A DNA stretch of 64,000 bases from Proteiniphilum sp. X52 (lineage in GTDB: Bacteria > Bacteroidota > Bacteroidia > Bacteroidales > Dysgonomonadaceae): NCBI RefSeq assembly GCF_003712195.1, contig NZ_RDSD01000013.1:62001-126000 (forward strand). Direction: 5' to 3'. Below the pieces are notes generated by a model. That model searched no databases and was not told where the DNA came from. It saw nothing but the letters and a program-made list of their open reading frames with translations. Positions 17,331 to 25,850 of the stretch are shown here, piece by piece. Each line of letters starts with the position of its first letter. Position 1 is the first letter of the stretch. The position numbers were made by a program, and so were the translations under genes.

Positions 17331-19085
17331 ATGAACAAAACACTCAGAAAATTCAACGTTTACATGGGCAACCGCAAAGTCCTGTTGCCCCTGTCGCTCG
17401 TGATGTCGGCGTTAAACGGCATAGTATCCCTGCTGCCCTACCTTTTCGTGTGGCTAATCGTACGGACCCTGTTGGAGACGGGAGGCATCGCCCGCGACAC
17501 GCCGGTGAACACCTACTCGTGGGCGGCGGTGGCCGCCGCCATAACCTCGCTGCTGGTTTACTTCGTCTCGCTGATGCTGTCGCACCTGGCGGCCTTCCGC
17601 GTGGAAACCAATCTGCGCCGTTCGGCCATGCGGAAAATACTGGCCCTGCCGCTCGGCTTTTTCGACAGCAACACCAGCGGCCGCATGCGTAAAATCATCG
17701 ATGAGGACGCTTCCAGCACGCACACGTTCCTCGCGCATATCTTGCCCGATTTGGCGGCGAGCATCGTTTCGCCCCTGACTGTCATCGTGCTGATTTTTAT
17801 TTTCAACTGGCCATTGGGCGTCGCTTGCCTTGTCCCCCTCGTCTCGGCAGCCGTGCTGATGGGATACATGATGGATCCCAAACACAACGATTTCCGAAAG
17901 CTTTACATGGACGCGCAGGAACGGATGAGCGCCGAAGCCGTGGAATACGTTCGCGGGATACCGGTGGTGAAGGTCTTCCAGCAAACCGTGTTCTCCTTTA
18001 AACGTTTCTTCGACAGCATCATCACCTACAAGGACCTGGTGACGAAATATACGCTCGCGTGGCAAAGGCCCATGTCGCTCTATACCGCACTTATACACGG
18101 GTTTGCTTATTTTCTGGTTCCGGTGGCCATCCTGCTTGCCGGGCGCGCGGGCAGTCACGCCCCCATCATTGCCGACATGTTCCTGTATGTGCTGATAACC
18201 CCCGTCATCGCCACCAACATCATGAAAATAATGTACCTCAATCAAAACCTCTACCTTGCCGACGAAGCCATCACGCGCATCGAGAAGCTGACCGACGCCG
18301 ATCTGCTGCCCGTGGCCGCGAACCCCGGGACCCTGTCGGATTACGGCATCGATTTTGAGGATGTGGTGTTCGCATACCCCGGCACCCGGCAAAACGCGGT
18401 GGACCACGTGAGTTTTTCCGTTCCCCGGGGGAAAATGTATGCGTTGGTGGGCCCGTCGGGTGGCGGAAAAACAACCCTTGCCCGCCTTGTCCCCCGCTTC
18501 TGGGATGTGACGGGCGGAAGCGTGAGGATAGGCGGTGTCGATGTCCGTCACATCGCCCAGGAAGAGCTGATGCGTAACATTTCGTTCGTTTTCCAGCACA
18601 CCAAACTCTTTAAAACCACCCTGTCGGAAAATATCAGGTACGGCAATCCCCTGGCTTCGGACCAGGACGTGCAACGGGCTATCGACCTGTCGCGGAGCCG
18701 CGAGATTATCGACCGCCTGCCGCAAGGCCTTCACACGAAGATCGGCGCCGGGGGCACCTACCTTTCGGGGGGCGAGCAACAGCGCATAGTGCTGGCAAGG
18801 GCCCTCCTCAAGGATGCCCCCATCGTGATACTCGACGAAGCCACCGCCTTTGCCGACCCCGAAAACGAACACCTCATCCAGCAGGCGCTGCGCGAGCTGA
18901 TGAAAGGAAAAACAGTGCTGATGATAGCCCACCGCCTTACCAGCACACAACAGGCCGACTCTATCCTGGTCATTGAAGATGGGAAAATCGCGGAACAGGG
19001 CACGCACGAGGAGTTGCTGAGCCGGAACGGCACTTACAACAGAATGTGGAAAGAATATCAGAAATCGGTAGAATGGACGGTATGA
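17331..19085 (+). CDS. ABC transporter half-unit 1 (membrane domain plus ATPase)
   Basis: A 584-residue type IV (exporter-fold) half-transporter. Residues 1-310 hold six membrane segments. The ATPase domain (about 335-575) has Walker A GPSGGGKTT, signature LSGGEQQRIVLARALL and Walker B IVILDEATAFADPEN, then the switch histidine in MIAHRLTST. It starts 5 bp after the CDF gene and is followed 33 bp later by a second half-transporter, so a heterodimer is likely. YbtPQ and IrtAB, which share this fold and gene pairing, import siderophores; this block's receptor and DUF4374 partner make that plausible. Drug or peptide export is the alternative. Confidence 0.88.
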   Translation: MNKTLRKFNVYMGNRKVLLPLSLVMSALNGIVSLLPYLFVWLIVRTLLETGGIARDTPVNTYSWAAVAAAITSLLVYFVSLMLSHLAAFRVETNLRRSAMRKILALPLGFFDSNTSGRMRKIIDEDASSTHTFLAHILPDLAASIVSPLTVIVLIFIFNWPLGVACLVPLVSAAVLMGYMMDPKHNDFRKLYMDAQERMSAEAVEYVRGIPVVKVFQQTVFSFKRFFDSIITYKDLVTKYTLAWQRPMSLYTALIHGFAYFLVPVAILLAGRAGSHAPIIADMFLYVLITPVIATNIMKIMYLNQNLYLADEAITRIEKLTDADLLPVAANPGTLSDYGIDFEDVVFAYPGTRQNAVDHVSFSVPRGKMYALVGPSGGGKTTLARLVPRFWDVTGGSVRIGGVDVRHIAQEELMRNISFVFQHTKLFKTTLSENIRYGNPLASDQDVQRAIDLSRSREIIDRLPQGLHTKIGAGGTYLSGGEQQRIVLARALLKDAPIVILDEATAFADPENEHLIQQALRELMKGKTVLMIAHRLTSTQQADSILVIEDGKIAEQGTHEELLSRNGTYNRMWKEYQKSVEWTV

Positions 19086-19118
19086 GTCTTCCGTCTTTCG
19101 AATCAAAAACTCAACATC

Positions 19119-20864
19119 ATGACACTCAACAAATACTTCCAAAGCCGTTTCGTCCTTTCGGAAAAAGGGGCCCGATCATTTATGGGCGGAATTCTCTTCA
19201 CCGTGCTGCTCAACATCGCGCTGATGCTCCCCGCCCTGTACATCTTCCTGTTCCTCACGGATTACCTGCAACCCGCCATCGACCCGGGAAGCACCGCCAC
19301 AAACGGGTTCTGGTATTACGTGCTGATAGCCGCGGTGTTCCTGGTCATCGCTTTTACCATCGCGATGTTTCAATACACCCACACCTATACCAACGTCTAC
19401 ACGGAAAGCGCCAACCGCCGCATAGGCATGGCCGAGAAGCTGCGCAAACTGCCGTTGGCGTTTTTCGGGGAAAAGAACCTGTCGGATCTGACCTCCACCG
19501 TCATGGAGGACAATTCCATGATCGAGCAGTTGTTCTCGCACGCCGTGCCGCAGTTGTTTGCCTCCGTGATCAGCATCCTGCTCATCGCCGCGGGATTGTT
19601 CTTTTACGACTGGCAGCTGTCGCTCGCTTTGTTCTGGGTGGTGCCGGTGGCCACGGCGATAATTTTCGCTGGCAAGAAGCTCCTGGACAACGCCAACCTC
19701 AAGTTTTACAAGGTGAAACGGGGCATTACCGAGCAAATCCAGGAGGGATTGGAGAATGTTCAGGAAATCAAATCGTACCACAACGAACAGGCTTACCTGC
19801 GCGGTTTCGACGAAAACCTGAAAGTATACGAGAAAACGCTTCTGCGGGGTGAGTTAATTGGCGGGGCGCTTGTCAACACGTCGTATATCGTCTTGAAACT
19901 GGGGTTGGCGTCGGTCATCCTCACGGGCGCCTACCTGCTTTCGGCCGGCGGCATCACCCTGTTCACCTACCTTGTCTTCCTGATGATAGCCGCCAGCATC
20001 TACAATCCGGTAATGGATGTGTTCAACAACATCGCCGTGCTTACGTTGCTGGACGTGCGCATCAACCGCATGCGCGAAATGGAGCAAATGCCCGCGCAGC
20101 AGGGAAAAACCGAATGCGAAGTGGAGAATTACGATATTGTTTTCCAGGACGTGTGTTTCGCGTACGAGGAAGGCAAACAAGTGCTGCGGGACGTCTCTTT
20201 CACTGCCCGGCAGGGGGAGGTGACGGCGCTGGTGGGCCCCTCGGGAGGAGGCAAAAGCACCTCCGCCAAGCTTGCCGCCCGCTTTTGGGATATCGACAGC
20301 GGCAAAATCACCCTCGGCGGACAGGATATCTCTGAAATCGACCCCGAGGCATTGCTCAAAAACTATGCGGTGGTCTTTCAGGACGTGATGCTGTTCAACG
20401 CCAGCGTGGCCGACAATATCCGGATCGGCAGACCCAAGGCCTCCGACGGGGAGGTGCGCCGCGTGGCCCGGCTGGCCCGGTGCGACGAGTTTGTCGGGCG
20501 CCTGCCGCAGGGGTACGACACCCTTATCGGTGAGAACGGCGCCGCCATCTCCGGCGGTGAACGCCAGCGCATATCCATTGCCCGCGCCCTGCTCAAGGAC
20601 GCCCCCGTCGTGCTGTTGGATGAGGCCACGGCGAGCCTCGACGTGGAGAACGAAACCCGGATACAGGCCGCCATCTCGGAGTTGGTGAAGGACAAAACCG
20701 TGCTGATCATCGCCCACCGGATGCGCACCGTGGCCAGAGCCCATAAAATCGTGGTGATCAAGGACGGCGCCGTGGCCGAGCAGGGCAGCCCCGCCGTCCT
20801 GATGGAACAGGGCGGCGAGTTCGCCCGCATGGTGGAACGGCAGCGCGCTGTTACTCCAGATTAA
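19119..20864 (+). CDS. ABC transporter half-unit 2 (membrane domain plus ATPase)
   Basis: A 581-residue exporter-fold half-transporter, partner of the preceding gene. Six membrane segments precede residue 330; the ATPase domain has Walker A GPSGGGKSTS, signature ISGGERQRISIARALL, Walker B VVLLDEATASLD and switch MIAHRMRTV-like IIAHRMRTV. All catalytic motifs of both halves look intact, so both nucleotide sites should work. The start ATG at 19119 gives a normal N terminus. Its last 14 bases overlap the 3' end of the convergent DUF4465 lipoprotein gene. This marks the right edge of the GC-rich block. Confidence 0.88.
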   Translation: MTLNKYFQSRFVLSEKGARSFMGGILFTVLLNIALMLPALYIFLFLTDYLQPAIDPGSTATNGFWYYVLIAAVFLVIAFTIAMFQYTHTYTNVYTESANRRIGMAEKLRKLPLAFFGEKNLSDLTSTVMEDNSMIEQLFSHAVPQLFASVISILLIAAGLFFYDWQLSLALFWVVPVATAIIFAGKKLLDNANLKFYKVKRGITEQIQEGLENVQEIKSYHNEQAYLRGFDENLKVYEKTLLRGELIGGALVNTSYIVLKLGLASVILTGAYLLSAGGITLFTYLVFLMIAASIYNPVMDVFNNIAVLTLLDVRINRMREMEQMPAQQGKTECEVENYDIVFQDVCFAYEEGKQVLRDVSFTARQGEVTALVGPSGGGKSTSAKLAARFWDIDSGKITLGGQDISEIDPEALLKNYAVVFQDVMLFNASVADNIRIGRPKASDGEVRRVARLARCDEFVGRLPQGYDTLIGENGAAISGGERQRISIARALLKDAPVVLLDEATASLDVENETRIQAAISELVKDKTVLIIAHRMRTVARAHKIVVIKDGAVAEQGSPAVLMEQGGEFARMVERQRAVTPD

Positions 20865-22572
20865 CGGTTATGTCGTCTATGGCGTAATACGCCGGAAGGG
20901 AAAATCCGTAGCCGTTGTCGGTTCCTCCCGTCATGTTGATTTTCAACTTCACCACCTTTCCCAAAGCCGATAAATCCCATTTCGTCCATCGGGTGATGAG
21001 TTTATTCACGGTGGCAAAAGTCATGGTTACCGTGCCTGTCTCGTTGTCATCGGCATCGTATCCGGTGGCATGCAGTATCACATCTTCTCCCTCGCCCAAT
21101 GCCGGCGACAACGAATTCCCGTTAGCCGCCACATTCAGGAAGTAGCAGGTGGAGTTTACGTAGCAACTCTCGATGGTACGTGCTTTTCCGTCGGAAAAAC
21201 TAAATATGGGACGTCCGTCATCCGGCATGTATGGATTACCTGTTTCCTGATAACCAAAAGTTGTGATAAAATGATTAGAACCATTATTGCCTCCGCCCGC
21301 GGTGGCATCGTCGTGGGTGGGATGATATACGTATAAATCATGCAAGTAGTCGCCGAAAGCGATGTTGTTTTTCGAATTATACGGAGACAATATCCACGGA
21401 TACCCCGATCCCCAACTGAGGGTTGGCTGTAACGTAGTCAATTTTGTAACAGGATCCACCCACGGGTAGGGATTATCAGGATGGGGACTGCCTCCCCAGG
21501 AAGGCACCACCACACTTTGCGTAGCTTTTCCTTTTTCCAATGTATAATCGATAAAAAGCTGGTAATAACTTTCCTCGAACGTGATGGTGTGGGTGTTGGG
21601 CTTTTGTATGCCGCCGGGAAACGTGAACTCGCTTCCGTTCCACTCCGCATTTATGTAATAGGTTCTGCCGGCTTGCAGGTTGTCCCTGCCGGGAAGAAAG
21701 TTCTTGGAACGTTTGTAAGCGGAATTGGCGGCATCGTACATCCAGAAGTCGAGTGAACCGGTTTTGTTTCCTGTCGGAACTATCCATGTCCATAACTCCG
21801 CCGTCTGTCCGGAAGCAATCGCCTGTTCGCTTGCGAATTGGACGTCGGTTTCTCCGCCGGTAAAATTGGCTCCGGCGGTTATGTCGAACGAGTAGTTCCC
21901 GTAAACCTGCCATTGGGAAGAATTGCTGCTGCTTAATACAAAAACCTTACCTTCGGTATCGAGCGATTCGCTCCCCGTGTTTTTCAGCCGCAGACAGATC
22001 ATGCTCCCCAAATGGGCGAAAGAGGCATCCACATCGGGCGATGCTGTGCTCACCCCTGTTTGGCTGAAAGTGAGCGCGACCATCTTTTCCGATTGGAGGG
22101 AATTTTCGCCGGTTAACGCCACGGGAGAGTTGACCGGTATGTTTGCCGGTGATATATTGGCTTGGGCCGGGTTGGTATCGCTTAATCCGCCACCGCCGTA
22201 AATTCCGTAAACGTCGAACGTGGAAGCCGTAAAGTCGGACGGGACGGTAACCTCAAACTCGGCCGTTTTTCCATCGGGCTGAGATATGTTTTTTACCGTA
22301 ACCGTTTGTTTGACTTTTTTCCCGGCTTGCACGAGGCAGAGCTCAACTTGGTCGCCTTCTTCCCACCTGAGGGTCACAGCCGGATAATTTCCCTGACCGG
22401 GTGTAAGGCCGATACGCGTGTCCGGGGCGTCGCCGGGCATAGTTGCCGTGATGGTAAAAGTTTTTTCCTGCAATGTGTGTCCCGGCTGGATTGTATCAAT
22501 GACTTCGTTTTCTGCACAACCTGCAAGGATAATCGTGCCCAAAAACAGTGCGAAAAATATTCTTTGTTTCAT
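20851..22572 (-). CDS. Fimbrillin-like / DUF4465 chimeric surface lipoprotein
   Basis: A 573-residue lipoprotein. I chose the ATG at 22572 (MKQRIFFALFLG), which gives a clean signal peptide and lipobox (ILAGC); a start at 22629 would add 19 residues before it. The N-terminal part (about 30-310) resembles fimbrillin-family lipoproteins (TFTITATMPGDAPDTRIGL, LRWEEGDQVELCLV, LQAGRTYYINAEWNG). The C-terminal part (about 325-570) is a DUF4465 domain (HTITFEESYYQ, TCYFLNVAANGNSL, ATGYDADDNETGTVTMTFA, PAYYAIDDITVNLE). DUF4465 proteins recur in cobalamin-riboswitch loci of Bacteroidetes, from memory; whether this one binds B12 is inference. It is the last gene on the - strand of the B12 block, 44 bp after a small protein gene. 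Confidence 0.78.
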   Translation of the reverse strand: MKQRIFFALFLGTIILAGCAENEVIDTIQPGHTLQEKTFTITATMPGDAPDTRIGLTPGQGNYPAVTLRWEEGDQVELCLVQAGKKVKQTVTVKNISQPDGKTAEFEVTVPSDFTASTFDVYGIYGGGGLSDTNPAQANISPANIPVNSPVALTGENSLQSEKMVALTFSQTGVSTASPDVDASFAHLGSMICLRLKNTGSESLDTEGKVFVLSSSNSSQWQVYGNYSFDITAGANFTGGETDVQFASEQAIASGQTAELWTWIVPTGNKTGSLDFWMYDAANSAYKRSKNFLPGRDNLQAGRTYYINAEWNGSEFTFPGGIQKPNTHTITFEESYYQLFIDYTLEKGKATQSVVVPSWGGSPHPDNPYPWVDPVTKLTTLQPTLSWGSGYPWILSPYNSKNNIAFGDYLHDLYVYHPTHDDATAGGGNNGSNHFITTFGYQETGNPYMPDDGRPIFSFSDGKARTIESCYVNSTCYFLNVAANGNSLSPALGEGEDVILHATGYDADDNETGTVTMTFATVNKLITRWTKWDLSALGKVVKLKINMTGGTDNGYGFSLPAYYAIDDITVNLE

Positions 22573-22616
22573 TTCATATTTTCTAAAAAGATTGATAATC
22601 AGTTTTATAATTCCAC

Positions 22617-22799
22617 TTACGATGTCCATGGTTCACCTTCCGACGGAGGAAGGCTGCCAGCCAAAATGTTTTGCGAGAGTTCGATGTCGATGATTTCGAT
22701 TTCAGGAGCAATGTAGGATTCTGCCGCATCCGTTGGAGAAGATACGTCATGACGCATCTCTGCACTTCTTTTTTTGTTTTTTACCTCTTTCATAACCAT
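22617..22799 (-). CDS. Small 60-residue protein of the PEIEIIDIELSQNILAGS type
   Basis: A 60-residue protein (58 if translation starts at the second ATG, 22793). It has a charged N terminus (KEVKNKKRSAEMRHD), a conserved-looking core APEIEIIDIELSQNILAGSL and an acidic, proline-containing tail. Similar short proteins commonly precede fimbrillin-like lipoprotein genes in Bacteroidales; their role is unknown. No signal peptide or membrane segment. It is 44 bp upstream of the fimbrillin/DUF4465 gene, so co-expression is likely. The upstream 30 bases contain a short direct repeat (accataaaaaata twice). Confidence 0.6.
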   Translation of the reverse strand: MVMKEVKNKKRSAEMRHDVSSPTDAAESYIAPEIEIIDIELSQNILAGSLPPSEGEPWTS

Positions 22800-23060
22800 A
22801 AAAAATAACCATAAAAAATAAAGGATTAATATTAGACATTATATTGATGAGTCTACTCCGAAATGCCCAAGAACCCGTTTCACAGGTTTCCAACTCATTG
22901 AAAATCAATAGTCGTTTTGAGGGAAATTTGGGTAAAAAAGACTTTTCGGAGGGGACTCATTGATTAAGGAATAAGAATGTTGATAATCAAATATCTCAAA
23001 TATTATTCGATATAAACTCTATTATTTGTTTGAACGGAGAAGTTGTTATCATTCCCGCAT

Positions 23061-23666
23061 TCATTTGCTTTTTGATACGATTTTCCGGGCTTCGGCATAC
23101 GTTTCATGCCGGGTACGCAGCCCGGGAAACCAGGAGAGCGACACCTCGAACAAGCCGAACAGCGCTGCCGAATAAACCAGGTCGCCCAGCAGGGTGTTTT
23201 TGAAGAAGGGCAGGCCGGCAACGTAACAGGCCGTCAGGCCTTCCCGCGTGTGCGGATACATGCCCGATGAGAGCCACACGCCGAAGTTGGATACCACAAA
23301 GAAGACGACGGACGCCCCCAAAGCCGAGAACAGCAGTCGCGGCACACGCACTTTGCGTAACGTGAATGTGCCCATCAGCACGATGAGCGCGAACGCGCCG
23401 TAAGTGAACAGCGAGCCGGAGTGGAACCAGACGAACCGGTCGAAGTATTCGGCATACACTACGTTGTTCAAGAGCAGGTCGCTGATCCACATGGCGACAA
23501 TGGGTATCAGGTATGCCCACCCCTTGCGCGTATAGTACGCCGCGCCAAACAATGCCATGCCGCCGATGGGCGCGAAGTTGGGCGGGTGGGGGAGCAGGCG
23601 GCTGAGCGCCGCCAGCAGGATCATTACCGTCACGACGGAAAAACGCAGGGTCAGTTTTTTATTCAT
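23061..23666 (-). CDS. DUF6580-type membrane protein, candidate transporter component
   Basis: A 201-residue integral membrane protein with about five to six hydrophobic segments. It opens with LSRLLPHPPNFAPIGGMALF, the hallmark of the DUF6580 group annotated as putative transport proteins. Its size and layout resemble the substrate-binding S components of ECF transporters. It lies within the cobalamin-riboswitch block on the same strand and no btuCDF permease is seen here, so a role in moving B12 across the inner membrane is possible but unproven. The gene is GC-rich (36 of 60 bases in 23161-23220) compared with the AT-rich lipoprotein genes next to it, suggesting separate acquisition. Confidence 0.65.
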   Translation of the reverse strand: MNKKLTLRFSVVTVMILLAALSRLLPHPPNFAPIGGMALFGAAYYTRKGWAYLIPIVAMWISDLLLNNVVYAEYFDRFVWFHSGSLFTYGAFALIVLMGTFTLRKVRVPRLLFSALGASVVFFVVSNFGVWLSSGMYPHTREGLTACYVAGLPFFKNTLLGDLVYSAALFGLFEVSLSWFPGLRTRHETYAEARKIVSKSK

Positions 23667-23756
23667 ACGTGTATTTTTTAACTGTTTTAACTATAGAATG
23701 AGAAATATGTTTATTTTGTTATTATGAACCGTCAAGCATATTTTGTTGATAATATT

Positions 23757-25832
23757 TTACGGTTTCACATACCGCCCGGCTTTCAAATCTTCAAAGGTTG
23801 GGTTGTATGCGTTGTCGTGAACTGTTTTGGCTGTCCAATTTTCGGCGGTAATACTTCCCGAATCCAGGGCTTTTTTCAGACCGGAATAATCGGTCAAAAA
23901 CTTGCAAAACTTGATTTCCAATGTTCCCACGGAGGAGAGGGTCGAGAGGAAGTTCAGGTTTGTCAATTTTTCGTTTTGCCAGCCGGAATAGGAGCCTCCT
24001 ATTTCCAAGCGTCCGACGGAAGTGAGTTTAGGCAGTTGAATACTTTCTAAAAATTTCCCGAACAGACTTAACTTGCCGGTAACTGTTTCCAAATTGGGAA
24101 AAGACATGGAAGTCAAATTATTGGCGGATAGGGTTAAGGCTCCGATCTCTTGCAGCCTTTCGCCCGAGACGGAGCGCGCGCCAGCGGAAATGCTCAACTG
24201 TTCGCTCACTTTTCTGAGGGATGACGGCAAAACCACTTCATCGACACCCGGAGCATTGCTGATTTGAAATCTCTTGCATTCTTCCAGCCCCGTTATCTGG
24301 GGCAAGGTTTTTATGGATGGATTCGAAGCCAGATTTATTTCGAACAGGCCTTCATTTCCATTGAATGTTTTGGGAAGTTTGATGGCTGTAATGCCCGCGT
24401 CGCGCATGATAATGGAAATACTGTTCCCGAATTCTATGTGCGATAAATCCATCTCGCCCTCGTATGGCGATTTGTCCATGCTTAAAGAACCGATTTTTTT
24501 CAGGTTTTTAAAAATGGACGGAACATAATTATAAGCATATAGAATACCCACTTCTTCCAGTTTACCCATATCCCAATGTTGAACGGAAGTAAGAATTCTA
24601 AATTTGTCGGCGGTTTTCAGCATGGGAAACTTCACCGTTTTCAGGTTCACGAATGCTTCCAGATTCATCTCACCGCCCACTGTTTCCAGTTTGGGCGCTT
24701 CAAATATTGCCAATTGCGGATTGGCGTGCGTGCTCATATTGGTTTCGGCGTGCAAATTGGTTGTGATTGTGTTAAGTTCATTGAGCTTGATGGTTGTCAC
24801 GGCCGGGAGATTGGAGAACGTAATCGCGTTTGTTTGTGTCAGTTTGCTTACATCAATGGTTTCCAATGCAAGGAAAGTTCCGATTGTCATCCCTTCGCAT
24901 CGGGTTAACGCGGGAAGAAGCAGCTCCTTGATGGTTGGCGTCACCTGTTTGTAATCCTGCCACGAGAATCCTCCATTCAGGTTGAATCCCCGGGCGATGG
25001 TTTCCACTTTTTTCATGTCCAGTTTGTCCAATTGGGGCAGGCGACAATTGAAATTGTCCATAACCCGCAACTCGGGCGTTGAAAACTCGGTAAGTCCCAC
25101 GGATGTCATGGATATATTTTCCACGGAAACCAGCGCGGGAAATCCGATTTTGGCAATACTGTCCGATTGCAGCGAAAGCGCTCCCCTGATGTACTCCAAT
25201 TTGGGCAGTTCAATGGTTTTAAGTTGTTTGGGGCTTCCGTTTACCAGCAAGCTGCCTATCGATTTCAGGTTTTGCAACGCTTGCAAATCGCCTTTATATG
25301 TGGGATTTACCGTTAACTTATACCGCACCTCCTTCAATCCCGCCAGCGCGTCTATGTTGCTGATGGAATCGGTTCCCGCCGGGGCGCCGATTATCAGGTT
25401 GCCGTTGATGATTTCAATCTTTTTCGCGGCAAATTCTTCCACGTCCTTGTCGGTGCGAAGGTAAACGCTTTCCCCCAGCATCACGTCTTTGGTCGCCACT
25501 TTCACGCTATATTGCCGTTGGGCGCCATTAAACGAAGTAACCGTGAAGGTTTGTTCCGTGCTCCAATCTTTCACGGTGGCGGGGTCGGGCGAGACGGTTG
25601 CCAACTCGCTCAGCACGTATTTGGCGGTTAGATCAGCCTTGTCCACGCTCGAGGGGATGTACAGCTGTACGGTATTTCCCGCGATCTCACCACCGTAGGT
25701 TGTGCCATCGGCTTGTTGCAGGGAAAACTCCAGCATATGGTTGTCCGTTCCGTTGAAGGGGTCTTTTTCACATGCCGCAAATGTGAAAAGAACAAGCATT
25801 ATTGCCCAAAGGCTTTGTTTATAGTGTTTCAT
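23757..25832 (-). CDS. Leucine-rich-type surface lipoprotein, copy 2
   Basis: A 691-residue lipoprotein: signal peptide with lipobox (TFAAC, Cys20), an N-terminal beta-sandwich (about 25-115; GTDNHMLEFSLQQADGTTYG, DPATVKDWSTEQTFTVTSF) and a long solenoid of leucine-rich or receptor-L-like repeats (IEIINGNLIIGAPAGTDSIS, LPKLEYIRGALSLQSDSIAK). It ends with PTFEDLKAGRYVKP. The preceding gene is a paralogue with the same domain order and C-terminal motif. Exposure on the cell surface is expected. Position below a cobalamin riboswitch suggests a part in B12 capture or in contact with a B12-carrying partner; nothing in the sequence proves it. Confidence 0.75.
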   Translation of the reverse strand: MKHYKQSLWAIMLVLFTFAACEKDPFNGTDNHMLEFSLQQADGTTYGGEIAGNTVQLYIPSSVDKADLTAKYVLSELATVSPDPATVKDWSTEQTFTVTSFNGAQRQYSVKVATKDVMLGESVYLRTDKDVEEFAAKKIEIINGNLIIGAPAGTDSISNIDALAGLKEVRYKLTVNPTYKGDLQALQNLKSIGSLLVNGSPKQLKTIELPKLEYIRGALSLQSDSIAKIGFPALVSVENISMTSVGLTEFSTPELRVMDNFNCRLPQLDKLDMKKVETIARGFNLNGGFSWQDYKQVTPTIKELLLPALTRCEGMTIGTFLALETIDVSKLTQTNAITFSNLPAVTTIKLNELNTITTNLHAETNMSTHANPQLAIFEAPKLETVGGEMNLEAFVNLKTVKFPMLKTADKFRILTSVQHWDMGKLEEVGILYAYNYVPSIFKNLKKIGSLSMDKSPYEGEMDLSHIEFGNSISIIMRDAGITAIKLPKTFNGNEGLFEINLASNPSIKTLPQITGLEECKRFQISNAPGVDEVVLPSSLRKVSEQLSISAGARSVSGERLQEIGALTLSANNLTSMSFPNLETVTGKLSLFGKFLESIQLPKLTSVGRLEIGGSYSGWQNEKLTNLNFLSTLSSVGTLEIKFCKFLTDYSGLKKALDSGSITAENWTAKTVHDNAYNPTFEDLKAGRYVKP

Positions 25833-25850
25833 CTTTGTCGAATTTATCTT

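Noticed and set aside
17454-19142. 562-codon open frame on the - strand
   Set aside because: It is an antisense shadow of the GC-rich ABC gene, where stop codons are rare. The + strand protein has all ABC motifs.
19854-20744. 296-codon open frame on the - strand
   Set aside because: Antisense shadow of the second ABC gene; composition is histidine- and glycine-rich as expected for a shadow frame.
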